Both the position numbers and the translations under genes were made by a program. The notes under the pieces are model-generated. The model worked only from the letters and a program-made list of their open reading frames with translations, made no database searches and had not been told where the DNA came from. Below are positions 1 through 10,094 of a DNA stretch of 64,000 nucleotides, in pieces. Each line of letters opens with the position of its first letter. Position 1 is the stretch's first letter. Source of the DNA: Desulfosporosinus sp. HMP52 (lineage in GTDB: Bacteria > Bacillota > Desulfitobacteriia > Desulfitobacteriales > Desulfitobacteriaceae); the NCBI RefSeq assembly GCF_000765145.1, contig NZ_JMGA01000020.1, positions 124,001 through 188,000 on the forward strand, read 5' to 3'.

Positions 1-1
1 A

Positions 2-3000
2 ACCAGCTACTATGTACAAATCGGAGAAATATCCATACTTTCAACTATTCGGTATATTATTACTCTTGATGCAGATACACAATTGCCGCGGGGGATTGCC
101 AAAAAGTTGATCGGGACTATCGCTCATCCTTTGCATACCCCAAGACTAAGCACGGATGGAAAAAGGGTGGTTCAAGGTTACGGAATCCTTCAACCTCGAG
201 TAGGAGTATCCGTGCTGAAAGCTAATGCTTCAAGATTTGCCCGGATTTTTTCTGGTAAAGTTGGGGTCGATCCATATACAACTGCTGTTTCAGACGTGTA
301 TCAGGACTTGTTTGGAGAGGGTATTTTTACTGGAAAAGGAATTTATGATATAAATGTCTTCCATCAAGTAACCGATCAATCATTTCCGGATAATAAAATA
401 TTAAGTCATGACTTAATTGAAGGGATCTATGCTCGGGCGGGATTAGTCTCTGATGTGGAACTTGTCGATGGCTACCCAGCAAATTACCTCGCCTTTATGT
501 GTCGTCAACATAGATGGGTAAGAGGGGATTGGCAGTTGTTACCTTGGTTATTTAAGCCCCTGCCAATTTTATCCCGATGGAAAATTCTCGATAATTTAAG
601 AAGAAGTTTGGAAGCACCATCCCTACTCTTGCTGATAATACTAGGCTATATTTTTCTTTCAGGAAATCCGCTTATTTGGGTTGGAATAGTATCTCTAAGC
701 TTATTTTCGCCCGTTGTTCTATATCTGCTCAGTCAACTATTCACTGAGCGTTCTGACAAGGGTAATCTCAGTCATGACTTGATTACTTTAGTAATACAGC
801 TTGTAGTTCAATTCGTGTTTCTTCCCTATAATACTTGGATTATGTTGGATGCGATTGTTAGGAGTCTTTACCGCCAATTTGTTTCACATCGTAATCTATT
901 AGAATGGGAAACTGCTTCGGATGCTGAAAAGCGCCTTGATGCGAATCTTAAAACTATGTCTAATAAGATGTGGCCCATTATGCTCTTTGCCTTACTCGCA
1001 GTTTTGTTAATCTATTTTTATTCAACTAAAATACTACTTTTTATTCCGATTGCGATGGTTTGGCTTGTCTCAATATGGGTTGCCCATTATTTAAGTATGC
1101 CTATTCAACCCCAAAAGGCTGCGCTCTCACTTGCAGAAGAGTTTGTATTACGGAGGTACAGTCGAAAAATTTGGGCTTTTTTTGAAGAGTTTGTTTGTGA
1201 ACAGGATCATTGGCTTCCTCCGGACAATGTTCAAATTGAACCGCCTAACGGTGTAGCTCATAGGACTTCTCCTACCAATATAGGCTTAGCTTTATTAACT
1301 AATTTAGCAGCCAGAGATTTTGGTTATATTCCCTTAACGAAGGTGCTTGAGAACATTCAGAATACCTTTCAAACTATAGAAAAATTAGAGCAATGGCAAG
1401 GGCATCTTTATAATTGGTATGATACACAGACTCTAACCCCTTTAGAACCTCGCTATATATCAACTGTTGATAGTGGCAACTTTGTTATGTACCTATTGAC
1501 CCTGAAATCTGGGCTTGCGGAGCTTTTGGAAAGACCTCTATGCGACAGGCAATATGTAAAAGGACTTAAGGATACCCAGGTTCTTTTGCTTGAAGCAATA
1601 GGCGAAGATGCTTGTGACGAGCTTAAATCCTTTAATCTGGCTTTAGATGAGGTATTAAGATCATCTGAAGAAAGTTGGAATCTCAATACATGGCTTAAGC
1701 TATTATCAGAATGGCCAGATAATATTCTAGGTCAGGATCTGGGTAAAGAGGGATTTTATTGGGCTAATCGACTGGATGCTATGGTGAGATCTTTTCGTTT
1801 TGAACTAGAAGAATTATGTCCCTGGGCAACTGGTTCTGGTACTTTTGAAAAATCATCAACACTGGACAATCAAGTTAGGATTAACTTAACTATGGAGGGT
1901 TTGGTAAAACAGTATTCTGAAGGTCTTAGAAAAGGTAGTGTTATTCCTGAAGATAAAGAGGTTATTGAGGCTGCTCTCAGCAAGGTGCTTAATTATGTTC
2001 AAATCTCCAAGGAGCTTCAGCTAAAGCTGGAGAAGATGGCCCTGGCTACAGATTTTATGCCCTTGTTTGATGAATCACGTCAACTATTTTCAATTGGTTA
2101 TCGAGTCACAGACAGTAAGCTTGACAATTCTTATTATGATCTCTTAGCTTCTGAAGCACGCCAGGCAAGCTTTTTTGCAATTGCCAAAGGGGATGTGCCA
2201 GCCAGCCATTGGTTTAAACTTGGACGTTCTTTAACCTTAACTAAAGGTAAACGAAGTTTAGTTTCCTGGAGTGGGACGATGTTTGAATTCCTAATGCCTC
2301 TCCTTGTGATGCGAGATTATGAGGGAACTCTTCTCCATGAAACCTATAACTCTGTTGTAAATGTTCAAAAGAAGTATGGCCAGGAGCGGAGTATTCCATG
2401 GGGTATTTCAGAGTCAGGATTCTATGCTTTTGATCCACAATTGAATTATCAGTACAAAGCCTTTGGTGTACCGGGACTGGGCTTAAAAAGAGGTTTGATT
2501 CAAGACCTGGTTATAGCGCCATACGCAACCTTTTTGGCTCTCCAAGTTGCATCTCGTGAAGCAGTGTCTAACATTTCTGCCATGGAACAAAAAGGTTTTA
2601 GCGGTCGTTACGGGCTTTACGAAGCTATTGATTTTACTAAGGATCGTATTCCGGTTGGACGTTCTTATAAGGTTGTCCAAAGTTTTATGGCCCATCATCA
2701 AGGAATGAGTCTCTTAGCAATCGATAATGTGCTGTTTGAAAATGTTATGCAGGAGAGGTTACACAACGAAGCACTAATTCAATCATCAGAGCTCTTACTC
2801 CAAGAACGGATTCCGAATTTTGTACCAATTATTCCACAACCCGAAGATGAGTATCAAGTTATGCAAAAGCAAGGGAAATCTCACGATGTTGAAAAGAATC
2901 AGTTTGTTCTTTTGAATAATGTTAATAGTCCTATACCGATTGCTCATTGTATCTCGAATGGCCAGTACTCTGTTATGATGACGAATTCGGGAGCAGGGCT

Positions 3001-6000
3001 TAGCCGTTATAAAAATATTAGCCTTTCGCGCTGGCGAGAGGATGTTACAAGGGACTCATGGGGCGTCTATTTTTATATTCAAAATCTCAATTCGGGAGAT
3101 GTATGGTCAGCAGCTTATCAACCTTGTAAAAGCTTAGGCGAAAATTACAAGGTGACCTACGCGCCAGATCAAGTAGAGTACTGTCGGAAGGATGGTAATA
3201 TTACAACCCATACTGAAGTTGTTGTATCCCCTGAAGACAATGCAGAAATGCGCCGTATTTCCTTGACAAATCATAGTGAGCATGACAGAACTGTTGAGGT
3301 AACAAGTTATTTTGAGGTAGTTCTGGCCAGGCAAAACGATGATCTGGCTCATCCGGCATTTAGCAATCTATTTATTGAAACTGAATTTGCTAATGATGCG
3401 CTAATAGCGTCCCGAAGACCTAGGAGTGAAAACCAAACCAGATTATGGCTTATGCATACTGTTGCAACAGAGGGAGAAAAAGTAGGCTCTTTGCAATTTG
3501 AAACAGATCGCTCGCGCTTCCTTGGACGGGGCAGAAGTATGGCGAGACCTCGAGCGATGGATGCCAATCACCCTTTATCCAACACGGTTGGAGCAGTTCT
3601 TGACCCTATCATGAGCCTGCGTCAGCGGGTAAAGATCTCACCAGGTCAAACCGTCAGAGTCTCCTTTTCGATTGGCTACGCAGAGAGCCGTGAAGAAATA
3701 AACCGCATTGCAGAGAAATATCGAGATCCTCTCTCAGTAAATAGAGCATTTGAGTTAGCCTGGACCCACAGTAAGATGGAACTACGGCATTTAAATCTGA
3801 CATCAGCTCAGGCTAATGAAGCTTTAAGCCTTGGCGGACATTTAATATATTTGAGTCCTTGTCGCAGAGAATTTGAAGAATGTATCAAACAAAACCGCAG
3901 AGGGCAATCAGCTTTATGGCCATATGCGATTTCTGGTGATCTTCCGGTAGTACTTGTTAGAGTCTCTAGTGCGGAGCATTTGGACTTGTTACGAAGAATC
4001 CTAACAATTCATGAATACTGGAGGTTAAAAGGGCTTTTGACCGATCTCGTAATTCTGAATGAGGATGAAAGCGGATATGTACAGGCTTTTCAAGATACAT
4101 TGCGTGATTTTGTCTCCATGGGACATGCCAGAGATCTTCTGAATCAACCAGGAGGTGTCTTTCTCCTACAAAAAGATCTTGTTAAAGGAGAGGATCTCAA
4201 TTTACTCTGTACGGTAGCCCGTATAACCTTTAATGGCGAGGGAGGCTCCTGCTCTGCCCAAGTACGTAAAAAGGCTAAGCTCACTGTTAAGGAATCTATG
4301 AAAGTGTCTTATGAGACTAACGAACTATCTGAATTAAAGAATCAAGGAATTCTTAGTAAATACCGAGATGGGACTGAGGGAATAGGTACTCCACTGAATT
4401 TTGCCAACGGATACGGTGGTTTTAGTGAAGATGGGAAGGAATATATTATCGAGTTACAAGACGATATCAATACTCCCTTACCGTGGATTAATGTTATCGC
4501 AAATTCAAGCTTTGGCTTTCAAGTATCTGAAGTGGGAGCTGGATATACTTGGTCGAGGAATAGTCGTGAATACAAGCTTACTCCTTGGTCAAATGACCCG
4601 ATTCTTGACCCTGTAGGTGAGGCTCTTTTTCTCACAGATGGAGAGTCTGGGGAATCTTGGTCTGTTACAGCCAGCCCTAAACGAGATAGCGGTGTCTACA
4701 AAATTCGTCATGGGCAAGGATACTCGATTTTTGAGCATTGCAGCCGAGGTTTGAAGCAAACTTTGAATCTTTTCGTCCCCATAGATAAGCCGGTTAAGAT
4801 CGTTGAACTAACTCTTGAAAATATTAGAGATGGTGAAATGAAACTAAGTGCAACTCATTATGTGGAGTGGGTTATGGGAGTTGTGCGTGATCATACAGCC
4901 CCCTATTTAGTGACTGAGTATAACCAAGAAATCCAGACGTTCTATGTCAGAAACACCTATCAAGAAGAATATATGGGACGGATTGGATTTGTGACGGTAC
5001 TTGGCGCTGAGGTTACAAGTTATACCGGAGATCGGTCTGAATTTATTGGGCGTAACGGAAGTTTGGAAGATCCGATTGGCTTAAAACTGGATTCATTCTC
5101 TGGAACAATTGGAGCAGGGCTTGATCCTTGTACAGCAATGAGGCTTGAACTATCAATAAGGCCTGGTGAGACTAAGACGGTAACTATTCTAATAGGTGAA
5201 ACGGAGAGTAACCATGAGGCGGAAGAGATTATCAAATTTTATCATCAACCTGAGAAGATTAGTGATGCCTTTACCGAGGTTAAGCGCTATTGGGACAGAG
5301 TTTTAGGCAACATTCAGGTCCAGACTCCAGAACTGTCTATGAATTTGCTTTTAAACAGATGGCTGCTTTATCAAACGGTAGTATGTCGTTTATGGGCACG
5401 TTCAGCTTTTTATCAATCGGGAGGGGCCTATGGCTTCAGGGATCAGCTTCAGGATGTGATGGCTCTGGTATATACGAATTCATCCGTTACACGACAACAG
5501 ATTCTTATTCATTGCAAACATCAATTTAGAGAAGGAGATGTGCAACACTGGTGGCATGCGGAAAAAGGGAAGGGAATACGTACTAAGTTTTCCGATGATT
5601 TGCTGTGGTTACCATTTGTGACTATCCACTATATCGATCGAACTGGGGATACTAGCGTTTTAGATGAGGTAACTGAGTTTTTAGAAGATGAACCATTAAA
5701 AGATGGTGAAGATGAACGCTATTCGATTCCAACTGTTTCAGAGGAGCAGGGCACTGTGTACGAGCATTGTCTGCGTGCTATTGAGAGAGGGTTAAAGTTT
5801 GGTGAGCATGGTTTACCCCTTATCGGCTCTGGGGATTGGAATGATGGCTTTAGTCGGATAGGACACAAGGGGAAAGGGGAAAGTGTTTGGCTGGGCTGGT
5901 TCTTATATATTACTTTGACTCGCTTTGCAGACCTTTGTGATTTACGTCAAGATCAAGAACGTGGAAACCGCTACCGTAAGGTAGCGGAAGAGCTCCTCAA

Positions 6001-6793
6001 CAATATTGAACAGCATGGTTGGGATGGAGGATGGTACAGACGTGCCTATTTCGACGATGGTACCCCCTTAGGATCGTCTCAGAATTCTGAATGCCAAATT
6101 GATGCACTAGCCCAGTCGTGGTCTGTACTATCAGGAGCAGCCAGGGCTACTCGTACTCAGGATGCTATGTTAGCCCTAGAACATTATTTATGGCGAAAGG
6201 AAGATGGCTTACTTCTCCTTTTGACCCCGCCCTTTGACAAGCTATTGCCTGATCCCGGTTATATAAAAGGATATGTTCCCGGCGTTAGGGAAAATGGAGG
6301 ACAATACACTCATGGAGCAGCCTGGGCTATATTAGCCTATACTACCTTAGGAGAAGGGGACAAGGCAACGGAACTTTTTCAGATGCTGAATCCTATTCAT
6401 CATGCTAGAACAGAACATGAAGTGAATCGCTATAAGGTAGAGCCCTATGTCATGGCCGCAGATGTTTATGCCACTCAATCCCATGTCGGACGAGGCGGAT
6501 GGACCTGGTATACCGGAGCGGCCGGGTGGATGTATCAGGCTGGAGTGGAAGGTATATTAGGCTTTAAACGTCTTGGAGATTCTTTAGTTTTGAAACCGTG
6601 TATTCCTAGTCGTTGGCCGGGATTTAGCATGACTTACCAATATGAATCTACAAACTATGAGATTAATGTGGAAAATCCAAATTCTCGCTCCTTTGGATGC
6701 CAGAAAATAGTGCTTGATGATAAAGAGTTAGAGGAACCGGTCATACTTCTTAAGGATGATGGTCAAACACACAAAATCCATCTAATCCTCTAA
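2..6793 (+). CDS. Cyclic beta-1,2-glucan synthase-type protein (GT84 + glycoamylase-like + GH94), 5' end outside window
   Basis: The reading frame is open from the left edge, so the true start is upstream and about 2263 residues are present. The first part has the glycosyltransferase signature TLDADTQLP (nt 62-88) and a QHRW-type motif near nt 508, then hydrophobic spans around nt 610-760, 780-870 and 960-1100 that should anchor it in the membrane. A glycoamylase-like region follows (STVDSGNFVMYL near nt 1460; WSGTMFEF near nt 2270). The C-terminal third carries the glycoside phosphorylase GH94 motif GSGDWNDG near nt 5828, where the first Asp of DWND is the expected catalytic acid. This order matches NdvB/Cgs proteins of about 2800 residues, which build, elongate, size and cyclise beta-1,2-glucan. 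Known Cgs proteins are mostly proteobacterial, but long homologues occur in anaerobic Firmicutes and their product is often untested. A linear or short beta-1,2-glucan is also possible. Confidence 0.9.
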   Translation, partial: TSYYVQIGEISILSTIRYIITLDADTQLPRGIAKKLIGTIAHPLHTPRLSTDGKRVVQGYGILQPRVGVSVLKANASRFARIFSGKVGVDPYTTAVSDVYQDLFGEGIFTGKGIYDINVFHQVTDQSFPDNKILSHDLIEGIYARAGLVSDVELVDGYPANYLAFMCRQHRWVRGDWQLLPWLFKPLPILSRWKILDNLRRSLEAPSLLLLIILGYIFLSGNPLIWVGIVSLSLFSPVVLYLLSQLFTERSDKGNLSHDLITLVIQLVVQFVFLPYNTWIMLDAIVRSLYRQFVSHRNLLEWETASDAEKRLDANLKTMSNKMWPIMLFALLAVLLIYFYSTKILLFIPIAMVWLVSIWVAHYLSMPIQPQKAALSLAEEFVLRRYSRKIWAFFEEFVCEQDHWLPPDNVQIEPPNGVAHRTSPTNIGLALLTNLAARDFGYIPLTKVLENIQNTFQTIEKLEQWQGHLYNWYDTQTLTPLEPRYISTVDSGNFVMYLLTLKSGLAELLERPLCDRQYVKGLKDTQVLLLEAIGEDACDELKSFNLALDEVLRSSEESWNLNTWLKLLSEWPDNILGQDLGKEGFYWANRLDAMVRSFRFELEELCPWATGSGTFEKSSTLDNQVRINLTMEGLVKQYSEGLRKGSVIPEDKEVIEAALSKVLNYVQISKELQLKLEKMALATDFMPLFDESRQLFSIGYRVTDSKLDNSYYDLLASEARQASFFAIAKGDVPASHWFKLGRSLTLTKGKRSLVSWSGTMFEFLMPLLVMRDYEGTLLHETYNSVVNVQKKYGQERSIPWGISESGFYAFDPQLNYQYKAFGVPGLGLKRGLIQDLVIAPYATFLALQVASREAVSNISAMEQKGFSGRYGLYEAIDFTKDRIPVGRSYKVVQSFMAHHQGMSLLAIDNVLFENVMQERLHNEALIQSSELLLQERIPNFVPIIPQPEDEYQVMQKQGKSHDVEKNQFVLLNNVNSPIPIAHCISNGQYSVMMTNSGAGLSRYKNISLSRWREDVTRDSWGVYFYIQNLNSGDVWSAAYQPCKSLGENYKVTYAPDQVEYCRKDGNITTHTEVVVSPEDNAEMRRISLTNHSEHDRTVEVTSYFEVVLARQNDDLAHPAFSNLFIETEFANDALIASRRPRSENQTRLWLMHTVATEGEKVGSLQFETDRSRFLGRGRSMARPRAMDANHPLSNTVGAVLDPIMSLRQRVKISPGQTVRVSFSIGYAESREEINRIAEKYRDPLSVNRAFELAWTHSKMELRHLNLTSAQANEALSLGGHLIYLSPCRREFEECIKQNRRGQSALWPYAISGDLPVVLVRVSSAEHLDLLRRILTIHEYWRLKGLLTDLVILNEDESGYVQAFQDTLRDFVSMGHARDLLNQPGGVFLLQKDLVKGEDLNLLCTVARITFNGEGGSCSAQVRKKAKLTVKESMKVSYETNELSELKNQGILSKYRDGTEGIGTPLNFANGYGGFSEDGKEYIIELQDDINTPLPWINVIANSSFGFQVSEVGAGYTWSRNSREYKLTPWSNDPILDPVGEALFLTDGESGESWSVTASPKRDSGVYKIRHGQGYSIFEHCSRGLKQTLNLFVPIDKPVKIVELTLENIRDGEMKLSATHYVEWVMGVVRDHTAPYLVTEYNQEIQTFYVRNTYQEEYMGRIGFVTVLGAEVTSYTGDRSEFIGRNGSLEDPIGLKLDSFSGTIGAGLDPCTAMRLELSIRPGETKTVTILIGETESNHEAEEIIKFYHQPEKISDAFTEVKRYWDRVLGNIQVQTPELSMNLLLNRWLLYQTVVCRLWARSAFYQSGGAYGFRDQLQDVMALVYTNSSVTRQQILIHCKHQFREGDVQHWWHAEKGKGIRTKFSDDLLWLPFVTIHYIDRTGDTSVLDEVTEFLEDEPLKDGEDERYSIPTVSEEQGTVYEHCLRAIERGLKFGEHGLPLIGSGDWNDGFSRIGHKGKGESVWLGWFLYITLTRFADLCDLRQDQERGNRYRKVAEELLNNIEQHGWDGGWYRRAYFDDGTPLGSSQNSECQIDALAQSWSVLSGAARATRTQDAMLALEHYLWRKEDGLLLLLTPPFDKLLPDPGYIKGYVPGVRENGGQYTHGAAWAILAYTTLGEGDKATELFQMLNPIHHARTEHEVNRYKVEPYVMAADVYATQSHVGRGGWTWYTGAAGWMYQAGVEGILGFKRLGDSLVLKPCIPSRWPGFSMTYQYESTNYEINVENPNSRSFGCQKIVLDDKELEEPVILLKDDGQTHKIHLIL

Positions 6794-6848
6794 TGGATTG
6801 GCATTGTGGCTAAGAATATTGTAAAGTGGGGAGAAGGAGGTTGAAAGG

Positions 6849-7577
6849 ATGGATTTTTATCGCTCTTTATCTGAGCATTATGATGAAATATTTCCACTGA
6901 AGGAACAGCAGAAGAGATTCTTACATGATTATGTGACCAAAGAAAAACTTGAATCAGTCTTGGATATTGGCTGTGGTACCGGGACATTTGCTTTAGAAAT
7001 TAGTCGAATGGGTTTACATGTGCTTGGTGTTGATTTAAGCGAAGAGATGATTGGAATTTCCAAGAAGAAGGCTCAGGAGTCTGGGGGGGACGCATCGTTT
7101 GCAGTTGCAGACATGGGGGATCTAAGCAAAATTGAAACTGAATTCGCAGGTGTACTATGTTTAGGAAATACCTTGGCGCATGTTTCAGGAGAAACTGAGC
7201 TAAAGGATGTACTTATTGAGTTCTTGAAAAAGGGAACTCACCTGTTAGTGCAAACAGTTAACTATGACCGGATGCTGGCTGCGAGAATTCGTGAGTTTCC
7301 TGTCATTAAGACTCCTCATCTTACCTTTTATCGCTACTATGATTATAGGTCTGATGGGAAAATCGACTTTTCCATGAAGATTGAATTTCCAGATACCAAA
7401 GAAATCGTTTCAGGGGTCAACATTTTGTTTCCAATTCCAAGTGCTGTTTTGAAAAAGGCCTTACTCGAGGCTGGTTGGGAGATATCTGGAGTGTGGGGTA
7501 ATTATGAAGGAGCTCCTTGGACGGAAGATTCTCCGGCGACAATTATTGCTGCAAAACGCAAACTAGTTAAGAAGTAA
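6849..7577 (+). CDS. Class I SAM-dependent methyltransferase
   Basis: A 242-residue soluble protein with the Rossmann methyltransferase motif I, VLDIGCGTGTFALEI (residues about 37-51), followed by the acidic strand end GVDLSEEMI that binds the SAM ribose. The substrate cannot be read from the sequence. The closest general class is the small Methyltransf_11/25-type enzymes of Firmicutes. The ATG follows GAGAAGGAGGTTGAAAGG, a strong ribosome site. The gene starts 55 bases after the glucan synthase-type gene and ends just before a strong terminator, so the two may be co-transcribed. That does not prove that it methylates the glucan. Confidence 0.85.
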   Translation: MDFYRSLSEHYDEIFPLKEQQKRFLHDYVTKEKLESVLDIGCGTGTFALEISRMGLHVLGVDLSEEMIGISKKKAQESGGDASFAVADMGDLSKIETEFAGVLCLGNTLAHVSGETELKDVLIEFLKKGTHLLVQTVNYDRMLAARIREFPVIKTPHLTFYRYYDYRSDGKIDFSMKIEFPDTKEIVSGVNILFPIPSAVLKKALLEAGWEISGVWGNYEGAPWTEDSPATIIAAKRKLVKK

Positions 7578-7587
7578 GTCACGTAAT

Positions 7588-7626
7588 GCCGGCAACCTTT
7601 GCTCATCAAGGGTTGCCGGCTTTTTT
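7588..7626 (+). terminator. Rho-independent terminator after methyltransferase
   Basis: A perfect 10-bp GC-rich stem (GCCGGCAACC / GGTTGCCGGC), a 13-base loop and a run of six T. Confidence 0.93.
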
Positions 7627-7816
7627 AGCATTTATAATATTAAGCAAAAAAGAAAATATTCACTTTTAGTATAATTTTAAAGGAATTTCAGGAAATATGG
7701 TGAATAACTAGAGTATTTAAAACTATGGCAGATCATACCAATTTTGATTGCATTTAAGCTAACTCTGAAGGCTTATGAGATGTGGTCTAAGACTTACAAA
7801 AGGAGAGATAGAAACA

Positions 7817-9343
7817 ATGAAAAGTGTGCTCGATATTTTTTCAAAAAGACAACCCTGTGAGGAAACAAATTTTATTTTTAAATATGTTGAAGACAAATTC
7901 AAAGGGATTGATGCAGTCGAACCAAAGCTTGAATATCCAATCCATAGGAGGATGGTGGGGCACTTTGTAAAACTATTTAACAATGAACGTCAAATGGCTA
8001 ATTCAGCAAAGAAACTATTGAATATTGCAGCTGTTTTAAGTACCTTTGATGTAAATATGTCGCATATTGCTCATAAGCTTATTGATTTTGCAAAGAAAAT
8101 GGCCCTATTAAGTGAATCAAATCTAGCTGTTGTAGAACAAACTAATGCTGGGATGAGTGAGGTGAATTCTACGGTAGAAAAAACATCTCAGACATTATCC
8201 CAGTTATCCGAGGCTTCAGAAGATCTTGTTCGAAATAATCATGTTAGTTTAAATCAACTTAAGGAAGTAAATGAACTGAAAGACAATGTTATGCTCGATG
8301 CTAACATTATGGGAGAAAAAATTGCACAATTAGTTGAAATGGCTAATAGAGTGAATGAAATAGTCCTCGGGGTGGGGGAGATAGCTGAACAAACTAATTT
8401 ACTTGCGCTTAACGCCTCGATTGAGGCAGCGCGTGCAGGAGAAAACGGACGTGGTTTTTCTGTTGTGGCTGAAGAAATTCGTAAATTGGCTGATGATACA
8501 AAAAGAAGCCTCGAAGGTATGAGGTCTTTCGTTGGAAACATTCAAACTGCTGCCCAAGAAGGTAAACAAAGCATGGATAATACAATGTCTTTAACCGAAA
8601 AAATGAGCCTAAAGATTGAAACTATCACTGAGACTATGGAAAAAAATGTGGAAATGCTGCAAACAACGATCCGAGATGTACAGTTTATTAATCAATCAAT
8701 GGAAGGTATAAAAATTGCAACTAATGAGATTAACCAGGCTATGGATGTATCGAGTCGTGATGCTGAGGAGTTGACTATGATGACCCAAATCATTCATAGT
8801 GACGCCCTGGCCAGCGCTGAATCAGCTAAAGAAATTGCTATTATTGATGACGAAATATCTAGTATTGTTAAGGAGCAGATGAGTTCATTAATCGGCAGTA
8901 GTAATGCTTTAAACAATGAAGAATTTCTTGCTACTATTAGCGATGCTAAAAAGGCGCACACCAAATGGCTGGACAACTTGAAAAAAATAGTTACTGATAT
9001 GACGATTTATCCGCTGCAGACAGATGGTACAAAATGCGCTTTCGGACATTTTTACCATGCAGTTCAAGTGTCCCACTGTTCCATTGCTGAAGAGTGGGAT
9101 AAAATTGAAGCTATTCATAATGATTTGCATAAAATAGGGCAAATCGGAATTGAGGCAGTTAAAGCAGGGCAACATGTAAGTGCTCAAGAATCCTATAGCA
9201 GGGCAGAAGTCTTATCAAGAAGTATATTCACCCAACTGGATAAGGTCACAGTTGCGGTTGAAGATATGTCAACTAAAGGCATTAGTTTATTTGGGAGTAC
9301 AGAAATTGACCAGTCCTGCAATGGAAAATGCGCTGAGTGCTAG
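7817..9343 (+). CDS. Cytoplasmic methyl-accepting chemotaxis protein with C-terminal CZB zinc domain and Cys tail
   Basis: 508 residues from the ATG at 7817, which has AGGAGA ten bases upstream. An in-frame ATG at 7775 lacks such a site. No transmembrane segment is visible, so the receptor should be soluble. Residues about 100-360 form the helical signalling domain, with the hairpin tip EQTNLLALNASIEAARAGEN near residue 192 that contacts CheA/CheW. Residues about 380-450 match the chemoreceptor zinc-binding (CZB) domain: His in AHTKWL (about 381), Cys in CAFGHFYHA (C407), and the His pair in IHNDLH (about 434). CZB domains bind zinc and can sense zinc or hypochlorous acid through the zinc-ligand Cys. 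The protein ends in CNGKCAEC, three Cys in eight residues, which is not part of the usual CZB fold. The gene stands alone between two terminators. Confidence 0.92.
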   Translation: MKSVLDIFSKRQPCEETNFIFKYVEDKFKGIDAVEPKLEYPIHRRMVGHFVKLFNNERQMANSAKKLLNIAAVLSTFDVNMSHIAHKLIDFAKKMALLSESNLAVVEQTNAGMSEVNSTVEKTSQTLSQLSEASEDLVRNNHVSLNQLKEVNELKDNVMLDANIMGEKIAQLVEMANRVNEIVLGVGEIAEQTNLLALNASIEAARAGENGRGFSVVAEEIRKLADDTKRSLEGMRSFVGNIQTAAQEGKQSMDNTMSLTEKMSLKIETITETMEKNVEMLQTTIRDVQFINQSMEGIKIATNEINQAMDVSSRDAEELTMMTQIIHSDALASAESAKEIAIIDDEISSIVKEQMSSLIGSSNALNNEEFLATISDAKKAHTKWLDNLKKIVTDMTIYPLQTDGTKCAFGHFYHAVQVSHCSIAEEWDKIEAIHNDLHKIGQIGIEAVKAGQHVSAQESYSRAEVLSRSIFTQLDKVTVAVEDMSTKGISLFGSTEIDQSCNGKCAEC

Positions 9344-9364
9344 GTATGTCCTCCGTGAATAATT

Positions 9365-9400
9365 AAGGAAGCCCTGATATCTCAAGGGCTTCCTTTTCTC
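9365..9400 (+). terminator. Terminator after chemoreceptor gene
   Basis: An 11-bp perfect stem AAGGAAGCCCT / AGGGCTTCCTT with an 8-base loop, then TTCTCTC. The A-rich left arm may also let it stop the converging gene. Confidence 0.85.
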
Positions 9401-9431
9401 TCATTGAAAATGTGTTCTTGTTTTAGCTCCC

Positions 9432-10094
9432 TTAGGCTATACCGTTAAGCCGGTCATATATAACCTCTCGAGCACCTACAGTCAAAATTACAATTAAATT
9501 TTCTTGAGAAAAGACGGTGTAAATAACTCTGTGTTCCTTAGTACCACTGCGGAAAGATACTCGATAAGTTTCATAAAATGGTCCGCGAAGCCGCTTAAAA
9601 GCAAAGGGGTCTTGTTCTAAGCATTCAAAAACTGCTGGTATTTCCTTGAGTTCTTCCTTACGCAGAACTACTAGATCATGAACACCACGAGTAGTAATCA
9701 TGACATTGAATTGTCCTCTATCAGTTTTGTGAATTCCCAATGATGATAAAGCTTGAGCCTCCCACCACCGAATGGATTGACCGTTTTTATGGGCTCTATG
9801 GGCTTCTTCCGATAAGCGATCTAAGACAGTGCTCAACTTAAGCTTGTGCTCTAATAATTTGTTTTTAAGACAATCCCCATTACAACCTTCTGCCAGTAAA
9901 TCGCTAATAATTAAGTCTTCGAAGAAATCTGATAGTGGTCGAACTGAGCGCTCAGCTGTCCGTACAAATACTTTTCCTTCCGAATCGACACATAAATCTA
10001 GGGTATCTTCTTCCACTAGTCCAAAGAGTTCACGTAGTTCTTTGGGTAAAATGATTTCTCCTTTTGTTCCAACCTTTACCCGATACGTCTCCAT
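9432..10094 (-). CDS. AbrB/SpoVT-like DNA-binding domain fused to a RelE/ParE-like domain
   Basis: 220 residues. The first about 48 residues read as a swapped-hairpin AbrB/MazE domain (VGTKGEIILPKELRELFGL), the fold used by many antitoxins and transition-state regulators. A helical linker of about 80 residues contains a CNGDC pair. Residues about 130-218 resemble the RelE/ParE toxin fold: the spacing of LEQDPFAFKRLRG, YRVSFRSGTKEHRVIYTV and VILTVGAREVIYDRL follows the helix-strand pattern and basic strand of RelE. Antitoxin and toxin are normally separate genes, so this looks like a one-chain arrangement. It could equally be a regulator that has kept the RelE fold for binding only. The ATG follows AAGGAGGAG. 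It is monocistronic and faces the chemoreceptor gene. Confidence 0.75.
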   Translation of the reverse strand: METYRVKVGTKGEIILPKELRELFGLVEEDTLDLCVDSEGKVFVRTAERSVRPLSDFFEDLIISDLLAEGCNGDCLKNKLLEHKLKLSTVLDRLSEEAHRAHKNGQSIRWWEAQALSSLGIHKTDRGQFNVMITTRGVHDLVVLRKEELKEIPAVFECLEQDPFAFKRLRGPFYETYRVSFRSGTKEHRVIYTVFSQENLIVILTVGAREVIYDRLNGIA

